DNA of 6,588 nucleotides from Minisyncoccota bacterium. Lineage in GTDB: Bacteria > Patescibacteriota > Minisyncoccia > Minisyncoccales > Minisyncoccaceae. Location of the stretch: the NCBI GenBank assembly GCA_028708155.1, contig JAQVZN010000030.1, forward strand, positions 1 to 6,588, written 5' to 3'. Position numbers and translations under genes: made by a program. The notes under the pieces were generated by a model, which was not told the DNA's origin, ran no database searches, and was given only the letters and a program-made list of their open reading frames with translations. Of the stretch, positions 1-5,163 are shown one piece after another (the first letter of the stretch is position 1; each line of letters begins with the position of its first letter).

Positions 1-581
1 AAAACTATATGTCCTTCATTTGGAATAAGAACTCTGTTCTCTTGATCTTTATACCATTTATCATCACTCCAAGCGTCTGAAGATTTTATAAAATATGGAT
101 CTTCCTCAAATAAACATTTTTTAAAATAATCCAAAGTATAATCAAAGTGTAATTTCTGACCAAAAGTAGAATAATGTGGTCCGTAATAATTAACTAATCC
201 TGTTTTAACGTAAAAAGAATTATTCAAAATAGTGATATCAGAATATCCACAAAAAATCTTAGGATTGTTTTTAATAATATCCCAATCAATATATTTTAAT
301 ATTTGATTTGCATTATACCCTCCTAAAACAGTTAGAACTGCTTTAACGTTTTTATCTAAAAAAGCTTCGTGCAAATCTTCAATTCTTGATTCAATTGAAG
401 CAGATAAAAACTCGTCAACCTCATTTACGTGTTTACCGAAAGAAACCCTAAGACCAAGATCTTCCAATCTTTTATTAGCAATTTTTCTATTTTCTTCCGA
501 TACAACTGAAAGAGAAGTTGATAAAACAATAATTCTTACCTCATCCCCTTTTTCTAATTTTTTAGGAAATATTTTTATCAT
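1..581 (-). CDS. S66 family serine peptidase, MccF-like (LD-carboxypeptidase family), 3' end cut off by window edge
   Basis: I translated this gene from the minus strand; about 193 N-terminal residues lie in the window and the C-terminal part is missing. The sequence opens MIKIFPKKLEKGDEVRII. It contains SASIESRIEDLHEAF (about residues 60-74), GGYNANQIL (87-95) and NPKIFCGYSDIT (106-117), followed by a YYGPH segment (132-136). GYSD carries the expected nucleophile Ser114 of the Ser-Glu-His triad; the Glu and His would lie beyond the edge. Family members cleave either murein L,D-peptides or, in the MccF branch, the amide of microcin C-type aminoacyl-nucleotides. GGxNxNQ instead of RGGYG favours the MccF-like branch, an inference from remembered family patterns. 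The start ATG overlaps the stop of the upstream GNAT gene as ATGA, so translation is probably coupled. No Shine-Dalgarno is visible (context AAAAAAATATG). No signal peptide is evident, so it is probably cytoplasmic. Confidence 0.88.
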   Translation of the reverse strand, partial: MIKIFPKKLEKGDEVRIIVLSTSLSVVSEENRKIANKRLEDLGLRVSFGKHVNEVDEFLSASIESRIEDLHEAFLDKNVKAVLTVLGGYNANQILKYIDWDIIKNNPKIFCGYSDITILNNSFYVKTGLVNYYGPHYSTFGQKLHFDYTLDYFKKCLFEEDPYFIKSSDAWSDDKWYKDQENRVLIPNEGHIV

Positions 582-1051
582 ATTTTTTTATATTTTTGGA
601 TAGAAAAATCTTTAAACCCTTTTTTATTCCAAAAACTTATTGCTTCCTTATTTAATATTTGAACATTGATTTCTACAAAATTTATATTCTTTTCTTTAAA
701 CCAATTATAGCACTTTTTTAATAATTTTTCGCCTACACCCATTCTCCTTTTACCTTCTTCTATAAAAATATCAGCTATAAATCCTACCTCCTTAACCTCA
801 AACATTTCCAATCTATCAATTTTAAATGCTAATAAATAGCCTATCATTTTACCATCTTCCTCTGCTAAAAGAATGCAAGAATTAGAAGAATGAATGTTCT
901 TTTTTAATGATCGAAACAATACTTCTTTCAAATCTTTGCTCACCTTATAGTATGGAGTCAATTTTTGATGAAGAATTGCAGATTTGTAAGACAAAGCAAC
1001 AATTTTTTCTAAATCTTTAATTCTAGCTTTTCTTATATTATAATTTTCCAT
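578..1051 (-). CDS. GNAT family N-acetyltransferase (first copy)
   Basis: This 157-residue protein is a single GNAT domain that would transfer an acetyl group from acetyl-CoA to an unknown amine. It starts with the usual N-terminal strand, NIRKARIKDLEKIV (residues 5-18). Motif A is the strand VGFIADIFIEE (89-99) followed by the pyrophosphate-binding loop RRMGVGEKLL (102-111). Motif B includes NKEAISFWNKKGF (134-146). The length is typical of a stand-alone GNAT. The start overlaps the end of the CYTH gene by 14 bp, and its stop overlaps the start of the S66 gene by 4 bp (ATGA), so it is third in a four-gene operon. There is no convincing Shine-Dalgarno. Substrate cannot be read from sequence. 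Coupling to an MccF-like gene raises the possibility of an MccE-like role in acetylating toxic aminoacyl-nucleotides, but ribosomal-protein or small-molecule acetylation is equally possible. Confidence 0.9.
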   Translation of the reverse strand: MENYNIRKARIKDLEKIVALSYKSAILHQKLTPYYKVSKDLKEVLFRSLKKNIHSSNSCILLAEEDGKMIGYLLAFKIDRLEMFEVKEVGFIADIFIEEGKRRMGVGEKLLKKCYNWFKEKNINFVEINVQILNKEAISFWNKKGFKDFSIQKYKKI

Positions 1052-1550
1052 TTTTATAATCTTCTTCTAAAGCTAAATAAGCTTTCGCTAATCTTTTTTT
1101 ATTTTCTAATCCTAATTTAATAATTACGTTTTCTATATCTTCTTTTTCTCCCTCTATCTCCAAAAAAGTTCCAAAATACAATTCATCTAATGTAATTTTT
1201 GTATTTAATAATTCCCCTTCTTGCCTTACTTTTTCAAACATTTTTACCTCATTAAATCCTAAAACTTTTAGAATATCTACTCCTTCTTCTGTGCTAGAAA
1301 TTTTCATAGAATACTCAGCTCTTTCGAAATACTCGCTTTCTTCTTTTGGCCTAACTTTTACCGTTAAAACAATATCATCTTTTTCGTCTCTAATTCTAGG
1401 AAAAATGCCTTTGCTGACAGAATCATCTGAAAAGAATCCATAAGTTGTTTGTTTGTAAGCTTTGCTTAAAGAAACTCCTGAATCAATAAGTTTTTCTTTT
1501 ATCTTTTCAACTTCATCTATTTTAAATTTTACTTCAATTTCTTTTTCCAT
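1038..1550 (-). CDS. CYTH domain protein (class IV adenylate cyclase / triphosphatase-like)
   Basis: This is a CYTH-fold triphosphate tunnel enzyme of 170 residues. I place the start at 1550 because MEKEIEVKF begins exactly at the diagnostic first strand; the open frame extends to 1622, but that extension would overlap the upstream NUDIX gene by 62 bp and adds no recognisable family sequence. Visible signature residues are ExExK (E4, E6, K8), PRIR (R52, R54), LTVK (K65), FERAEYSMKI (76-85), and the acidic strand LDELYFGTFLEIEG (121-134) that would bind metal. KAYLAL (156-161) is the usual C-terminal end. Family members cleave inorganic triphosphate or thiamine triphosphate, or cyclise ATP; sequence alone does not choose between them. 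The gene begins 10 bp after the NUDIX stop and its end overlaps the GNAT start by 14 bp. No Shine-Dalgarno is visible. Confidence 0.88.
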   Translation of the reverse strand: MEKEIEVKFKIDEVEKIKEKLIDSGVSLSKAYKQTTYGFFSDDSVSKGIFPRIRDEKDDIVLTVKVRPKEESEYFERAEYSMKISSTEEGVDILKVLGFNEVKMFEKVRQEGELLNTKITLDELYFGTFLEIEGEKEDIENVIIKLGLENKKRLAKAYLALEEDYKNGKL

Positions 1551-1560
1551 AAAATATTTA

Positions 1561-1983
1561 TTAGATTCCAATATTTTGAAATCCTCTTTTAATATATTCT
1601 TTAACGTTAGGAGAAAAATCATAAAATTCCAAATCTTTTTCCTCTATCCATGCTACATCATTAGTATCTTCACATGGTTTAGCAATTCCACTATCCCAAC
1701 AACAAATAAACACTAATGCTATAACGTGCTGACCTCCAGTTCTTATAAAGGTATTATTGGAAATAAGTTTAACACCATCCTTAATTGTTAAACCGACCTC
1801 TTCCTTAATTTCTCTTTTTAAAGTTTCTTCTAAAATATTCCAAACGTTTCCTTGCGTTTGCTCTACTTTTCCTCCAGGAATCGTCCATTTTAAAGGATCA
1901 TGTTTTTCATTTGAGCCTCTTTGAGAAATTAATATTTTTCTATCTTTTACAATTAATGCATTAGCAATTATTGAATGAAGCAT
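1561..1983 (-). CDS. NUDIX hydrolase with an extended Nudix loop
   Basis: This 140-residue protein is a single NUDIX domain, a family that hydrolyses nucleoside diphosphates linked to another moiety. The fold begins with HSIIANALIVKDRKILISQR (residues 3-22). IPGGKV (35-40) opens the Nudix box, and REIKEEVGL (57-65) closes it with the metal-binding R57, E58, E61 and E62 intact. Between the two there are 18 residues from G38 to R57, against 13 in the canonical GX5EX7REUXEEXGU pattern. That is a five-residue insertion, and the first box Glu is not in register. NDVAWIEEKDL (108-118) is the usual end strand. It is the first gene of the NUDIX-CYTH-GNAT-S66 operon and is preceded by an AT-only spacer with a TATAAT box. 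The substrate is not predictable. No Shine-Dalgarno is visible (context TAAATAATTATG). Confidence 0.92.
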   Translation of the reverse strand: MLHSIIANALIVKDRKILISQRGSNEKHDPLKWTIPGGKVEQTQGNVWNILEETLKREIKEEVGLTIKDGVKLISNNTFIRTGGQHVIALVFICCWDSGIAKPCEDTNDVAWIEEKDLEFYDFSPNVKEYIKRGFQNIGI

Positions 1984-2008
1984 AATTATTTAAATTAATA
2001 TTTTTTTA

Positions 2009-2014
2009 ATTATA
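2009..2014 (-). promoter_or_regulatory. Probable -10 box for the NUDIX-led operon
   Basis: The minus strand reads TATAAT here, 25-30 bases upstream of the NUDIX start. Transcription would begin near 2002 and give a leader of about 19 nt without a Shine-Dalgarno. There is no good -35 at the right distance, and the whole spacer is AT-only, so chance TATAAT matches are expected; another lies within 2048-2068. Confidence 0.4.
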
Positions 2015-2047
2015 ATAAAAAAATAAATTTGTATAGATTATTAATAA

Positions 2048-2068
2048 TTATAATATTAAATATTATAA
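2048..2068. repeat. AT-only perfect palindrome between operons
   Basis: TTATAATATT and AATATTATAA form 10-bp arms around one central base, and a second perfect palindrome, ATTATTAATAAT, begins just to the left at 2037. They lie between the end of the MazG-like gene and the promoter of the NUDIX operon. The palindrome could be an operator or a cruciform, but it holds no G or C and is not followed by a T-run on the minus strand, so it does not look like a terminator. Palindromes of this kind arise easily by chance in AT-only DNA. Confidence 0.3.
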
Positions 2069-2083
2069 CTTCTAAAATTATCT

Positions 2084-2398
2084 TTAAAATTTTGTATATT
2101 TTTTACTACTTCCTTTTGATTTTAAAATAGGATATTTCCCCTTATTCTTTTCTATTTTTTTCTTTGTAACTTCTATTAAATCTATATCTAACGCTTTTTC
2201 TAATAATATTAAATAACTAAAAATATCAGCTATTTCATCTTCAACTTCTTGTTTGCCAAAACTATCTCCCCATTGGAAACATTCTAATAATTCACCTGCT
2301 TCGATAGAAACAGATTTTGCTAAATTTTCAGGAGTATGAAATTGTCTCCAATCTCTTTCTTCACTAAATTTAATTAATTCTTTTCTTAATTTATCCAT
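2084..2398 (-). CDS. MazG-like / DCTPP1 (RS21-C6)-type nucleotide pyrophosphatase
   Basis: This 104-residue all-alpha protein matches the short dCTP-pyrophosphatase branch of the MazG-like superfamily, which hydrolyses (d)NTPs to (d)NMP plus pyrophosphate. The signature runs RDWRQFHTPENLAKS (residues 15-29), then the first metal helix EAGELLE with E33 and E36, then EIADIFSYLI with E55 and D58. Together these give the family's ExxE...ExxD Mg-binding motif. KNKGKYP (84-90) provides the usual C-terminal Lys/Asn/Tyr residues that contact substrate. Length is normal for a stand-alone, presumably homo-oligomeric enzyme. It likely clears non-canonical or excess dCTP-type nucleotides, though the exact substrate is inferred from the family. 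It starts 3 bp after the stop of the pilin-like gene and is probably co-transcribed with it, an unusual functional pairing. AAGG lies one base from the ATG, too close for a standard ribosome binding site. Confidence 0.9.
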   Translation of the reverse strand: MDKLRKELIKFSEERDWRQFHTPENLAKSVSIEAGELLECFQWGDSFGKQEVEDEIADIFSYLILLEKALDIDLIEVTKKKIEKNKGKYPILKSKGSSKKYTKF

Positions 2399-2401
2399 AC
2401 C

Positions 2402-3253
2402 TTAATAAGTTAACCCTATCTCTTTTATTTTTTGATTATAGTCTTCTTTTAAAATGTTACCATTTGCTAAAAGTGAGTTTAATCCAGCAACATATTCTTG
2501 CTTTATTTGAGCGGTAGTTAAAGCAGCGTTATATATCCTGATATCATCCATTAAACCATTATTCATTGTTTGACGACCAATATTTATAACTGCATTAACA
2601 CTATTAGAAACCATATTAACATTATAATTTCCAAAACTTTCTTCATAACCATCTATGTATAATTTAGTAATACCATTATCAAAAGACCATCCAATAAAAA
2701 CCCACTCGTTAAGAGGAATGTCTTTTGAAGATTCCCCAGATCTATAAACCATATTTTCATCAATAAAAGTATATCTTAACTTTTTTATATTATTTGATCC
2801 AGTACTTAAATACCAAGTGCCGTAAGACGCACTTTGATATTTACTTATAATATGATACAGTTCACCATGACTACTAAGATGTACCCAAGCCGTCACAGTA
2901 ATTTCCTTAGTAAGATCTAGTTCTTTATTATTACCACAAGTAATATAATCTCCTAAATTAAACAAATAACATCCACCATAAACACATCTGTTCTCTGATT
3001 TCGAGACATAAGTAGCACCAGAAACTGTTCCATCGTTATTGCCCCAAGTATCCTCAGCTCCTCCTTCATCAAAAGTCCATTCAGAAACTAAATTCAAAAG
3101 AAGTTCATTTTGAACAGTATTTGAGAAAGATTGTGCTTTAGCTAGATTAGCTTTATTGATAGATGAAGAAGTAGAGACAATAATTACACCGGCTAGAATT
3201 CCGATGATAACAATTACTACGAGTAGTTCTATTAAGGTGAACGATTTATTCAT
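2402..3253 (-). CDS. Pilin-like surface protein: type IV prepilin leader plus LamG (concanavalin A-like) domain
   Basis: This 283-residue protein has a four-residue leader, MNKS, followed by FTLIELLVVIVIIGILAGV. That is a class III (prepilin peptidase) signal with cleavage expected after Ser4 and the conserved Glu at mature position 5. Ser replaces the usual Gly at -1. Residues 5-27 form the hydrophobic helix that anchors pilins in the membrane or fibre. After a short amphipathic helix, residues about 55-255 form a LamG/jelly-roll domain: SEWTFDEG (57-64), ITVTAWVHL (118-126), EWVFIGWSFDNG (183-194), TKLYIDG (196-202), then MDDIRIYNAALTTAQI (235-250). These domains usually bind glycans. Three Cys (90, 95, 106) could form a disulfide outside the cell. 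A short helical tail ends the protein. It has a strong promoter of its own and precedes the MazG-like gene by 3 bp. It may be a minor pilin or pseudopilin adhesin; target unknown. Confidence 0.93.
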   Translation of the reverse strand: MNKSFTLIELLVVIVIIGILAGVIIVSTSSSINKANLAKAQSFSNTVQNELLLNLVSEWTFDEGGAEDTWGNNDGTVSGATYVSKSENRCVYGGCYLFNLGDYITCGNNKELDLTKEITVTAWVHLSSHGELYHIISKYQSASYGTWYLSTGSNNIKKLRYTFIDENMVYRSGESSKDIPLNEWVFIGWSFDNGITKLYIDGYEESFGNYNVNMVSNSVNAVINIGRQTMNNGLMDDIRIYNAALTTAQIKQEYVAGLNSLLANGNILKEDYNQKIKEIGLTY

Positions 3254-3282
3254 ATTTTAAAATTAATTATTTAATTTGTTTT

Positions 3283-3310
3283 ATTATAGCAAAAAAAAGC
3301 TATTCTTCAA
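3283..3310 (-). promoter_or_regulatory. Promoter of the pilin-like gene (extended -10, A8/T8 tract in the spacer)
   Basis: On the minus strand, TTGAAG (3305-3310) is followed after 16 bp by TGCTATAAT, a perfect extended -10 (TATAAT at 3283-3288). Transcription would start near 3276, giving a leader of about 23 nt. The spacer contains a T8 run (A8 at 3291-3298 on the plus strand) flanked by the 5-bp inverted repeat ATAGC/GCTAT. The leader has no Shine-Dalgarno (context TTTAAAATATG). The -35 overlaps the palindrome at 3307-3322. Confidence 0.75.
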
Positions 3311-3322
3311 ATATATATTTGA
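3307..3322. promoter_or_regulatory. 16-bp perfect palindrome bridging two divergent -35 boxes (candidate operator)
   Basis: TCAAATATATATTTGA is perfectly self-complementary and extends from inside the -35 of the minus-strand pilin promoter into the -35 of the plus-strand promoter. A dimeric regulator bound here would cover both -35 elements and could repress both genes together. Part of the symmetry follows simply from two TTGA-containing -35 boxes facing away from each other, so the operator role is an inference. No regulator gene is visible next to it. Confidence 0.45.
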
Positions 3323-3347
3323 CTTTTATAATTCTTTTGAATATAGT
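3319..3347 (+). promoter_or_regulatory. Sigma70-type promoter of the plus-strand gene
   Basis: TTGACT (3319-3324) and TATAGT (3342-3347) are separated by the optimal 17 bp, each one base from consensus. Transcription would start near 3354 and give a leader of about 26 nt that contains the GGAGG site. It is divergent from, and only 8 bp between -35 boxes away from, the pilin promoter. Confidence 0.75.
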
Positions 3348-3369
3348 AAAAATCGTTCATTTACATTAT

Positions 3370-3374
3370 GGAGG
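3370..3374 (+). promoter_or_regulatory. Shine-Dalgarno GGAGG that sets the start at 3380
   Basis: A perfect GGAGG lies five bases before the ATG at 3380. An in-frame ATG at 3368 precedes it, but that ATG has no ribosome binding site of its own and overlaps the Shine-Dalgarno, so 3380 is the better start. Most other genes in the window have no such site. Confidence 0.8.
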
Positions 3375-3379
3375 AAAAA

Positions 3380-4111
3380 ATGGTTAGCATAGAAAATCGT
3401 CGTCATATTGATGAAATCGTATTTGATGTCGCCAGAAGATTTAAAGGAGAATCTCCGATAGAAATCGAAAGGTGTTTGAGAATAATTTCTCAAGAAGCTT
3501 TAGAACAAAAATTTTTTTCCAAAGAAGAGCTTGAAAAAATTGCGGGCTCAGAGCTTGAAACTCTCTCTCTTCAATTGGAAAAATTAGTAAAATCTGGAAA
3601 AATTGAAGAATCAAAAGCTAAAAAAATTCTATTTAATTTAAAAAAAGAAAAAAAACGACTGTTAGCAGAAGTTATAGAAATTCCAATAAGAAATAATGGA
3701 GATGCAAAATGTCTTCCTATCATGCCAGTAATAGGAACTAACGCTCTCGATATTTCCTCTCAAATGGAATTAATCGGCGGAGAAAATGAAATTTCTTTTG
3801 AAAAAATTAAAAACTTTTATCCGTATGGACTACCCAAAGAATCTTATTGGGTTATTAATACTCGGATAAATGAAATCAACGGAAAATTCTCTCCTCTCTT
3901 AATAGAGGAAGCTATTGCTTACTGCTTGCATTACGACATCTTATCAAGACGAGCTGTATTGATTACACAGTCTAGATACTGGCACGCTATGAATAACTGG
4001 CAATTCATGATCGCCTTAATAGATGATAAACCAAAACTTATCAAAACGGTTGATTATAACGGGGAAAAACCAACATGCAACCCTATTTGTTTCTTCCGAT
4101 TAATTTTCTAA
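3380..4111 (+). CDS. Hypothetical protein, possible DUF5701-like C-terminal domain
   Basis: This is the only plus-strand gene: 243 residues starting MVSIENRRHIDEIV. I do not recognise it with certainty. Residues 1-100 look helical and highly charged; about 45-98 are rich in Glu and Lys and may form a coiled coil. From about residue 112 the sequence becomes more globular: PYGLPKESYWVINTRI (148-163), SPLLIEEAIAYCLHYDIL (171-188), LITQSRYW (194-201), FMIALIDDKPKL (209-220) and PTCNPICFF (231-239). The order of a YWV-type strand, an EEAIA helix, an SRYW segment, a DKPKL strand and a C-terminal TCNP resembles my memory of DUF5701 proteins, whose function is unknown. There is no signal peptide or membrane segment, so it is probably cytoplasmic. 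It forms a single-gene unit with clear promoter, GGAGG site and terminator, divergent from the pilin-like gene. The strong expression signals suggest a well-expressed protein. Confidence 0.85.
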   Translation: MVSIENRRHIDEIVFDVARRFKGESPIEIERCLRIISQEALEQKFFSKEELEKIAGSELETLSLQLEKLVKSGKIEESKAKKILFNLKKEKKRLLAEVIEIPIRNNGDAKCLPIMPVIGTNALDISSQMELIGGENEISFEKIKNFYPYGLPKESYWVINTRINEINGKFSPLLIEEAIAYCLHYDILSRRAVLITQSRYWHAMNNWQFMIALIDDKPKLIKTVDYNGEKPTCNPICFFRLIF

Positions 4112-4135
4112 AGATCATTTTATGATCTTTTTTTT
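4110..4135 (+). terminator. Intrinsic terminator of the plus-strand gene, overlapping its stop codon
   Basis: AAAGATCAT (4110-4118) and ATGATCTTT (4122-4130) form a perfect 9-bp stem with a TTT loop, followed by TTTTT. The left arm includes the last two bases of the TAA stop at 4109-4111, and most of the hairpin lies inside the 3' coding end of the convergent GNAT gene. On the minus strand it lacks a T-run, so it acts mainly for the plus-strand gene. The stem is AT-rich with only two G:C pairs, so it is modest in strength. Confidence 0.7.
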
Positions 4136-4633
4136 ATAAACAAAACTTTCCGTTCCGTCAGTCCATTTGAAAACATCAACGTCTTTAAATCCTAATTTTA
4201 GATGAAACTCTCGAGAAGCTTTATTGAAAGGATCTTTAGAAGAAATTACTGAAAAATTATTAATTTTAGCATCTTTAAATAATCTTTCATAAAGCAGGGT
4301 AGCTATCCCTTTTTTTTGATATGTAGGATTAACTCCTACTTGAAAAATATAGATAAAATTTTCTTTATTTTTACTTAAAAGAAAAGGATATATTCCATTA
4401 TTTTCTTTAATTAAATCAAAAGAAGTAGCAAGTAAAAAACCAACTATCTTATTTTCTAACTCATAAACATAACAATAATCAAATTGATTTACTTTCTTTT
4501 CGTAAAGTCTTTTTGAAATATTTTTTGAAGATAAAAAACCATTATCTCTATTTTTAACATTCTTGATATGAACTGATTTAATAATATCAATTATATCTGA
4601 AACATCTTTAACTTCTGCTTTTCTTATATTCAT
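4115..4633 (-). CDS. GNAT family N-acetyltransferase (second copy)
   Basis: This 172-residue acetyl-CoA-dependent acetyltransferase begins MNIRKAEVKDVSDII. Motif A is IYIFQVGVNPTYQKKGIATLL (residues 94-114), with the CoA pyrophosphate loop at Q106-K107-K108-G109-I110-A111. Motif B is FNKASREFHLKLGF (136-149). The remainder of the domain (about 60-70, KIVGFLLAT) gives the expected central strand. The N-terminus resembles that of the GNAT at 578-1051 (NIRKA..KD), but the rest differs too much to call a recent duplicate. Its start overlaps the stop of the GrpB-like gene as ATGA, so the two are translationally coupled. Its last codons run into the hairpin of the convergent plus-strand gene, leaving only 3 bp between the two stops. 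Substrate is unknown; no Shine-Dalgarno is visible (context GTAAAATATG). Confidence 0.9.
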   Translation of the reverse strand: MNIRKAEVKDVSDIIDIIKSVHIKNVKNRDNGFLSSKNISKRLYEKKVNQFDYCYVYELENKIVGFLLATSFDLIKENNGIYPFLLSKNKENFIYIFQVGVNPTYQKKGIATLLYERLFKDAKINNFSVISSKDPFNKASREFHLKLGFKDVDVFKWTDGTESFVYKKKIIK

Positions 4634-5157
4634 ATTTTACATTTATCTAAAATATTATTTATGAATTCTACCTTCCTCGTATAATATTCTTGAACGCTCA
4701 TCCCATTCCCTGATTCTTTTAATTCTTCATACCTTCTCAAACACTCTTTATTATTTTTAAGATATTCTTCAAATTTTAAACCATTTAACCAGCCTTCCCC
4801 TTCTTTGTCTATTAAAAAAACATCAACCTTTTTTCCATCTATATTAATTTTAAATCTTATCCTCTCTAATAAGTAAACACTCCTTGGTTCACCAAATAAC
4901 TCAATTAAATATTTCGTATACTTTTCAAAATCTTTTTTAAGAATAGGAATATAAATATCAATTTCGTCTTGTCCAGAAATACCTAAAGAACTTGCTCCTC
5001 TATGTTCCACTTCAACTTCTTTCCCTATCTTTTCTTTAATAATTGCTTTTACTTTTTGAAACTTTTCTTCTGCACTTTTATCAAAAGGAACTATTTTTAC
5101 CTTATCTTCTTTTGATAAATGAGCTAGCCAATCTTTATCTTTTTCACTTAATTTCAT
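4630..5157 (-). CDS. GrpB-like protein (UPF0157, nucleotidyltransferase fold)
   Basis: This 175-residue protein matches the GrpB/UPF0157 group, which has a nucleotidyltransferase-like fold and no settled biochemical role; some members are fused to dephospho-CoA kinase. Visible features are KIVPFDKSAEEKF (residues 21-33), the active-site strand EVEHRGASSLGISGQDEIDIYI (49-70, split as EHRGASS and DEIDIYI), where other members have EHiGSTSV..PiIDI, and VDVFLID (111-117) supplying a possible third acidic residue. The C-terminal part KFEEYLKNNKECLRRYEELK (128-147) and YYTRKVEFINNIL (158-170) is the usual GrpB helical tail. D64/E65/D67 and D112 are the candidate metal ligands. GASS in place of GSTS suggests a divergent member. 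It is first in a two-gene unit with the GNAT at 4115-4633, and its promoter predicts a leaderless message. Confidence 0.8.
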   Translation of the reverse strand: MKLSEKDKDWLAHLSKEDKVKIVPFDKSAEEKFQKVKAIIKEKIGKEVEVEHRGASSLGISGQDEIDIYIPILKKDFEKYTKYLIELFGEPRSVYLLERIRFKINIDGKKVDVFLIDKEGEGWLNGLKFEEYLKNNKECLRRYEELKESGNGMSVQEYYTRKVEFINNILDKCKI

Positions 5158-5163
5158 ATTTTA

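Noticed and set aside
1551..1622. 24-residue N-terminal extension of the CYTH protein
   Set aside because: It would overlap the NUDIX gene by 62 bp, and the diagnostic ExExK strand begins directly after the Met at 1550, where family members normally start.
1462..1716. Plus-strand open frame of 84 codons
   Set aside because: It lies antisense to the CYTH and NUDIX genes, both of which have clear family motifs, has Phe/Ser/Ile-rich composition typical of antisense AT-rich DNA, and shows no promoter or ribosome binding site.
2048..2068. Terminator for the MazG-like gene
   Set aside because: The inverted repeat is AT-only with a one-base centre and no T-run after it on the minus strand, so it cannot be called an intrinsic terminator.
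3368..3379. Upstream ATG giving four extra residues to the plus-strand protein
   Set aside because: The GGAGG site lies inside those codons at the correct distance from the ATG at 3380, so the later start is favoured.
578..4633. The two GNAT genes as a recent duplication
   Set aside because: They share only the NIRKA start and the generic CoA-binding motifs; the rest of the proteins differ, so they are ordinary distant family members.
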